NCBI GenBank assembly: GCA_905235685.1 | Contig: CAJOMO010000005.1 | Coordinates: 1-64,000, forward strand | Reading direction: 5' to 3' | Origin: an uncultured Selenomonadaceae bacterium | Lineage (GTDB): Bacteria; Bacillota; Negativicutes; Selenomonadales; Selenomonadaceae | Length of the DNA stretch: 64,000 nucleotides | Shown: positions 60,186 through 64,000 of the stretch, piece by piece | How positions within the stretch are numbered: the stretch's first letter is position 1 | Layout: every line of letters begins with the position of its first letter | Notes under the pieces: generated by a model | Database searches by the model: none | The model's input: only the letters and a program-made list of their open reading frames with translations | What the model was told of the DNA's origin: nothing | Program-made: the position numbers and the translations under genes

Positions 60186-60210
60186 CTTGCCGAGATTGGC
60201 AAGATTTTTT
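60186..60210 (+). terminator. Terminator-like hairpin just before the 60229 gene
   Basis: CTTGCC and GGCAAG pair around GAGATT and are followed by A and six T, then directly by GGAGGGAG, the ribosome binding site of the next gene. The layout is the same as at speB (48356) and could act as an attenuator. Confidence 0.55.
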
Positions 60211-60228
60211 GGAGGGAGATTTTTATCA

Positions 60229-60768
60229 ATGGTAATTCTCGAAGGGGTTTTAATCGCGGCGGTGGTATTTTGCCTGGCGATTTTTATTTATCTGAAGAAT
60301 CGCGGGCAGGAAAAAGTTGTGCCGAAACTTGAAAGTCGGACGCCTTTTAAAATCGAATCGCGCGACGATAAATCCGTTACACTTTCCACAACGATAGAAT
60401 TTCGCAACGAAGGGCAGCAAAGCGCAATGATTGTTGACGCGATTTGTAAGCCGCAGCTGCCGTTTGAGCAGTACGACGGAATTGCAGTTCGCGGCAAAGC
60501 TGAGCGTGAGGGCAAACCGCGCGAAGATGATTATTTCGAGGCGCTTGTTTTGGAACACCAGCAAAGCGTCAATCTGGTTGCGAAAGTTACGTTGACTGCG
60601 CGAAAAAATATGTCGCTCAATGAGGCGATTAGTCATATGGTGGATTTTCCGATAGAATTTATTTACCGCGAAGTAGGGCGGACGCCGATGCATTTTTCGA
60701 TAGCGCGAATGTTCTTGACGGCAGACGAACTTTCAAAGCTGACCGGCGTAAAATTGGTAAAGGAGTAA
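60229..60768 (+). CDS. Membrane-anchored protein of unknown function
   Basis: A 179 aa protein with one N-terminal membrane helix (about residues 3-22, ILEGVLIAAVVFCLAIFIYL) and a soluble beta-rich domain; no family is recognised. The sequence TLSTTIEFRNEGQQSAMIVDAIC is like an immunoglobulin-type or DUF-like beta sandwich. The ATG at 60229 has GGAGGGAG ten bases upstream. The CofE-like ligase gene starts six bases after its stop, so the pair (and the GH84 gene) are one unit. Confidence 0.72.
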   Translation: MVILEGVLIAAVVFCLAIFIYLKNRGQEKVVPKLESRTPFKIESRDDKSVTLSTTIEFRNEGQQSAMIVDAICKPQLPFEQYDGIAVRGKAEREGKPREDDYFEALVLEHQQSVNLVAKVTLTARKNMSLNEAISHMVDFPIEFIYREVGRTPMHFSIARMFLTADELSKLTGVKLVKE

Positions 60769-60774
60769 AAATTT

Positions 60775-61431
60775 ATGGCAGTAGAAACAATTCCGGTATC
60801 GACGCGCATTTTGACGCCGAAAGATGATATCGTTGACGTTATCGAGAAATACACGAAAAACCGCATTGGACCGGACGACGTCGTGACGGTGGCTGAAAGC
60901 GTCGTTGCGATTACGCAGGGCAATATTATTCGCCCCGACGAAATGCAGATTAGTTTGTTGGCGCGGTTTTGCTGCCGGTTCATTCCGGATTACGGCTCTT
61001 TGGCGACGCCGCACGGTATGCAGGCTCTTATGCGCAAGGAAGGCGAATGGCGCGTAGCATTTGCGCTGTTTGCCGGATTTTTGGGAAAAGTTATCGGGCA
61101 ACGCGGCTTGTTTTATAAATGGGGCGGGCGTCAAGCGGCGCTGATTGACGATGTTACCGGTACAATGCCGCCTTTCGACAAATGCGTTGTTTACGGACCG
61201 GAAAATCCCGAACAGGTTTGCAACGCGCTGAAAGAACGCCTCGGCTGTTTTGGCGCTATGATTGCCGATGTCAACGATTTGAAACGCTCAAGAATTGTTG
61301 GAGCGACGGCGGGTATGAATGCGCAATTGGCAAGCGATTTGTTGATTGATAATCCATTTGGCAACGCGTCAGAGAAACGCCCGATTTGCATTTTGAAAAA
61401 TTTCCGCCAATACCAGGAAAGCCAGCGATGA
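60775..61431 (+). CDS. CofE-like (F420-0:gamma-glutamyl ligase family) protein
   Basis: A 218 aa protein of the family that in methanogens and actinobacteria adds glutamate to coenzyme F420-0. Seen here are [35 protein letters not shown] and the C-terminal [26 protein letters not shown]. No other F420 gene is in the window and this lineage is not known for F420, so it is likely to ligate an amino acid to some other substrate. AAAGGAG is upstream. It is coupled by ATGA to the GH84 gene. Confidence 0.78.
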   Translation: MAVETIPVSTRILTPKDDIVDVIEKYTKNRIGPDDVVTVAESVVAITQGNIIRPDEMQISLLARFCCRFIPDYGSLATPHGMQALMRKEGEWRVAFALFAGFLGKVIGQRGLFYKWGGRQAALIDDVTGTMPPFDKCVVYGPENPEQVCNALKERLGCFGAMIADVNDLKRSRIVGATAGMNAQLASDLLIDNPFGNASEKRPICILKNFRQYQESQR

Positions 61432-62819
61432 AAAAATTTTTATTGACAATGTTAATGGCGCTTTTAATTTCGGGAACGAGTTTTGCGACGCCAATACCAA
61501 TGCGCGGCGTTATTGAAGGTTTTTATGGCGAGCCGTGGACTTTCGAACAGCGGCTTGACTTGATGAAATTTTGTCGGCTGAATAATTTGAACGCCTACAT
61601 TTACGCGCCGAAAGACGATCCGTATCACCGCGAAAAGTGGCGCGTTGCTTATCCGCCCGAAAAACTTGCTGAGCTTTCTAAATTGGTTGACGCGGCGAAT
61701 CTAAACGGCGTGCGGTTTATTTTCGCAATTTCGCCCGGGCAAACTTTGAATTACTCCGGCGAGAAGGGCGATGCTGACTTCAAAAAAATTCTGCGCAAAA
61801 TCGAATCGGTTTACAAAATCGGCGTGCGCAATTTCGCGATTTTCTTTGACGATTTGAAAGACGAAAACGGCATTCACCACGAGGACGGCAAACTTCAAGC
61901 CGAATTTCTGAACAATTTGCAGGCGGCTCTGCGCGAAAAGCATTATGACATTGAGCCGCTAATCACCGTGCCGACGGAATATTACCGCGCGGATATGCTC
62001 CAAAACGCGAATAATTACACGGCGGATTTTGCGGGCGCGCTGAATAGGCGAATTGTGGTGCTGTACACGGGCGACGGCGTTGTTTGCGACGGTATCACGG
62101 ACGCGGATTTTCAAGCGGCGTGCAAAATTTACGGGCGCGATTTGGGGATTTGGTGGAATTATCCGGTGAACGATTACGCGGTGACGGACGGCGGCGATAA
62201 AAATGCTAAGCTGGCGCTCGGCGCGATTGAAAAATTGCCGACTAAAAATGTTCAAGCGATTTTTTTTAATCCAATGGGGCAATATGAGTTGTCGAAAATC
62301 GCATTGGCTACGGGCGCGGTTTATTCCAATTCGCCGGAAACTTACGACGCGGAAAAATCCTGGGACGCGGCTTTGAAGGCTCAATTCGGCAGATTGACGC
62401 CCGCAATGAAAATTTTTGCAAGCCATTCGCGGCACATGGAAAATTCCTGGGCGAAAGTTGGCGCAGCTGATTCGCCGGAATTTAAAGCGGCGGCGGACGC
62501 GGTTATCCAAAATTTTCTCGAAGGACAAAGATTAGATTCTTATCAACTGTCAAAAATGATAACCGAAATGGAAAAATCCGCCGCGATTTTGCTGAAAAAT
62601 TTACTGCCGGAAATTTTATCGGAATGTCAGCCGCAGCTTGAACAATTTCAAAGAATAGCCGCTGCCGACAGATTGGCGCTGGATTCGCTGATAAACAAAG
62701 CGCTTGACCCGCAATTAAAAATCCTGCGCGAAGAAATTCGACAGCACGAGCCGCGCGCCGTACTTTCGGAAAAATCCGCGCTGAAATTTATTGACGATGT
62801 AATTTTCTTGTTTGACTGA
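61428..62819 (+). CDS. Secreted GH84 beta-N-acetylglucosaminidase
   Basis: A 463 aa exported glycosidase of family GH84 (bacterial O-GlcNAcases / hyaluronidase-like enzymes). After a signal peptide (1-20, ending GTSFA) comes the family start [18 protein letters not shown], then [16 protein letters not shown] and the catalytic Asp pair in [12 protein letters not shown]. The [10 protein letters not shown] stretch is also conserved. The C-terminal 130 residues are helical. It would cut terminal GlcNAc from glycans in the periplasm or outside. The ATG at 61428 overlaps the ligase stop. A secretin gene follows. Confidence 0.88.
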   Translation: MKKFLLTMLMALLISGTSFATPIPMRGVIEGFYGEPWTFEQRLDLMKFCRLNNLNAYIYAPKDDPYHREKWRVAYPPEKLAELSKLVDAANLNGVRFIFAISPGQTLNYSGEKGDADFKKILRKIESVYKIGVRNFAIFFDDLKDENGIHHEDGKLQAEFLNNLQAALREKHYDIEPLITVPTEYYRADMLQNANNYTADFAGALNRRIVVLYTGDGVVCDGITDADFQAACKIYGRDLGIWWNYPVNDYAVTDGGDKNAKLALGAIEKLPTKNVQAIFFNPMGQYELSKIALATGAVYSNSPETYDAEKSWDAALKAQFGRLTPAMKIFASHSRHMENSWAKVGAADSPEFKAAADAVIQNFLEGQRLDSYQLSKMITEMEKSAAILLKNLLPEILSECQPQLEQFQRIAAADRLALDSLINKALDPQLKILREEIRQHEPRAVLSEKSALKFIDDVIFLFD

Positions 62820-62834
62820 CTGGGGGAATTGTTA

Positions 62835-64000
62835 ATGAAAAAATTGCTGTCGACAGCCGCGGCAGCTTTTTTTATTGCGTCGAATGTTTATGCCGCGCCG
62901 ATGGAGTTGAACGTGCACAATTCGGATTTGCGCTCGGCGATAATGTTGGTGGCGCGCACCGGCGGCTTGAATGTTTCTGTCGACGATTCGGTGAAGGGCA
63001 CGACTTCAATAACTTTAAACGGCGTTGAGCCCGAAAAGGCGCTTGAGATTATCGCCAAAACCAACGGCTTGAATTTGATTCGCGACGGAAATATCTATAT
63101 TGTGACGGCGAATATTTATGGCGGCGCGCCTATGAAAAGTTATGTTTTACCGATAAAATTTGGCGACGCTGAAATTTTGCGAAAAGCTGTTGTTGGAACA
63201 CTTGACCCAGACACTGAAAAAATTCCCGACCAAATGACGCGCACGCGAAACAATGACGGCAGTTATACTTATCGTTACAGTTTCAAAGACGGCGACGAAA
63301 CAACCACGCGCGAAAATATCAAACGCGAAGATAGAATTATGATTAACGCGGAAACAAACAGCTTAATTTTGTTTGGCACAGAAGCTGAATATGAGCGCGC
63401 GCGAAATTTATTGGCGCAGTTGGACGTGGAACTCAAGCAGGTTTCGGTTGAGGCGCAGATTTTGGCGATTGACAAAAACGCCAGCAAAAATTTAGGAATA
63501 AATTGGTTTTGGTCGACAGCGCCGCAATATCCGGAACGTGAAATTGAAATAAATGAAACCAACTCCGGCAGAATTATTGAAAAAGAAACCTACACGCGCA
63601 AATCTAACGATAGCACCGGCTACGGCATTATTCAATTTGGGCGCGGACCTTTGGGCATACCGTTTGAATTTTATTACGGCGCGCAGATTAACGCACTCGT
63701 TACGAACGGCAAAGCTAAAATTCTTTCCCGCCCGAACGTTACGACCATTCAAGGCAAAGAGGCTGTGATAAACATTGGCAGCTCCGTACCCGTGCCGCGA
63801 GAGTCAATTACAAATTCGACAACAACGACTTCGTTTGAATATCGCGACGCCGGAATTATTTTGAAGTACACGCCGCGCGTCAACGCCGATGGAACAATTA
63901 CCGCCACAATTCACACCGAAGTTAGCACGCCGCAATATGTTTCCGATTTGAAGGCGTATCAATTCAATACGCGCTCGGCAGATACGACGGTGACTGTGCG
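62835..64000 (+). CDS. Secretin (PilQ/GspD family), 3' end beyond the window
   Basis: The first 388 codons of an outer-membrane secretin. A signal peptide (1-20, ending VYA-APM) is followed by an STN/N0-like domain (about 21-90; ELNVHNSDLRSAIMLVAR), an N1-type domain with ETNSLILFGTEAEYERARNLLAQLD, and the start of the secretin domain (VSVEAQILAIDKNASKNLGINW, VLSRPNVTT-like KILSRPNVTTIQGKEAVINIGSSVPV). It may serve type IV pili or DNA uptake, which would suit comEA/comEC in the window, or type II secretion. GGGGGA precedes the ATG. Confidence 0.92.
   Translation, partial: MKKLLSTAAAAFFIASNVYAAPMELNVHNSDLRSAIMLVARTGGLNVSVDDSVKGTTSITLNGVEPEKALEIIAKTNGLNLIRDGNIYIVTANIYGGAPMKSYVLPIKFGDAEILRKAVVGTLDPDTEKIPDQMTRTRNNDGSYTYRYSFKDGDETTTRENIKREDRIMINAETNSLILFGTEAEYERARNLLAQLDVELKQVSVEAQILAIDKNASKNLGINWFWSTAPQYPEREIEINETNSGRIIEKETYTRKSNDSTGYGIIQFGRGPLGIPFEFYYGAQINALVTNGKAKILSRPNVTTIQGKEAVINIGSSVPVPRESITNSTTTTSFEYRDAGIILKYTPRVNADGTITATIHTEVSTPQYVSDLKAYQFNTRSADTTVTV

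Overview
The window reads as one stretch of chromosome from a diderm Firmicute, most likely a Negativicute (Selenomonadales-like). The inference rests on the mix of genes. Outer-membrane traits are ADP-heptose synthesis (hldD and an HldE kinase domain), two family 9 (heptosyl) glycosyltransferases and a secretin. Firmicute traits are a LytR-CpsA-Psr protein, YitT, ComEA/ComEC, a B. subtilis-type arginine decarboxylase and extended GGAGG ribosome binding sites with frequent TTG starts. No transposase, prophage or CRISPR array was seen. Genes are tightly packed, many with 4-bp ATGA overlaps. No gene-free stretch exceeds 300 bases; the two longest (9787-10024 and 33006-33246) hold a candidate small RNA and a duplicated gene fragment.

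Layout. 1-7020 (minus): queH, mutS, an M18 aminopeptidase, murD and murG (cut by the window edge). 7112-9786 (plus): rseP, a DUF488 gene and ispG, driven from a promoter that overlaps the queH promoter. 10025-18537 (minus): an envelope operon with a sulfatase-fold membrane transferase, a GIY-YIG/DUF4357 protein, a heptosyltransferase, an HldE-type kinase, hldD and a hybrid histidine kinase. 18685-27861 (plus): yitT, a metallo-hydrolase, greA, lysS, a PHP hydrolase, serA, comEA and comEC. 27845-29490 (minus): hisC and hisB. 29569-31246 (plus): a small membrane protein, a ChbG-like deacetylase and gtrA. 31350-36360 (minus): a very large hybrid kinase followed by a degenerate GGDEF/EAL protein.

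The middle holds tRNA-Ala and nitrogen and polyamine metabolism. A glutamine synthetase is followed by a three-piece glutamate synthase on the minus strand. Around it lie speD, speA, speE and speB, which together give a complete route arginine to agmatine to putrescine to spermidine, provided SpeB is an agmatinase. Two genes of unknown role sit between speE and speB. 49222-54460 (minus) is a cell-surface cluster: glycosyltransferase, DUF1810, LCP protein, hexapeptide acetyltransferase and a secreted glucosaminidase-TPR protein. The end of the window has an RpiB/LacA-family isomerase, a secreted serpin, pnp, a thioesterase, a second heptosyltransferase, a CofE-like ligase, a GH84 glycosidase and the start of a secretin.

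The most interesting structure is not a gene. A roughly 100-140 bp, three-hairpin element occurs three times (20819-20922, 24823-24962, 31251-31349). Each copy starts a few bases past a stop codon in the same orientation to that gene, with base changes that keep the stems paired. Also notable are a candidate small RNA at 9785-9912 and two places where the 3' end of a gene has been copied just downstream of itself.
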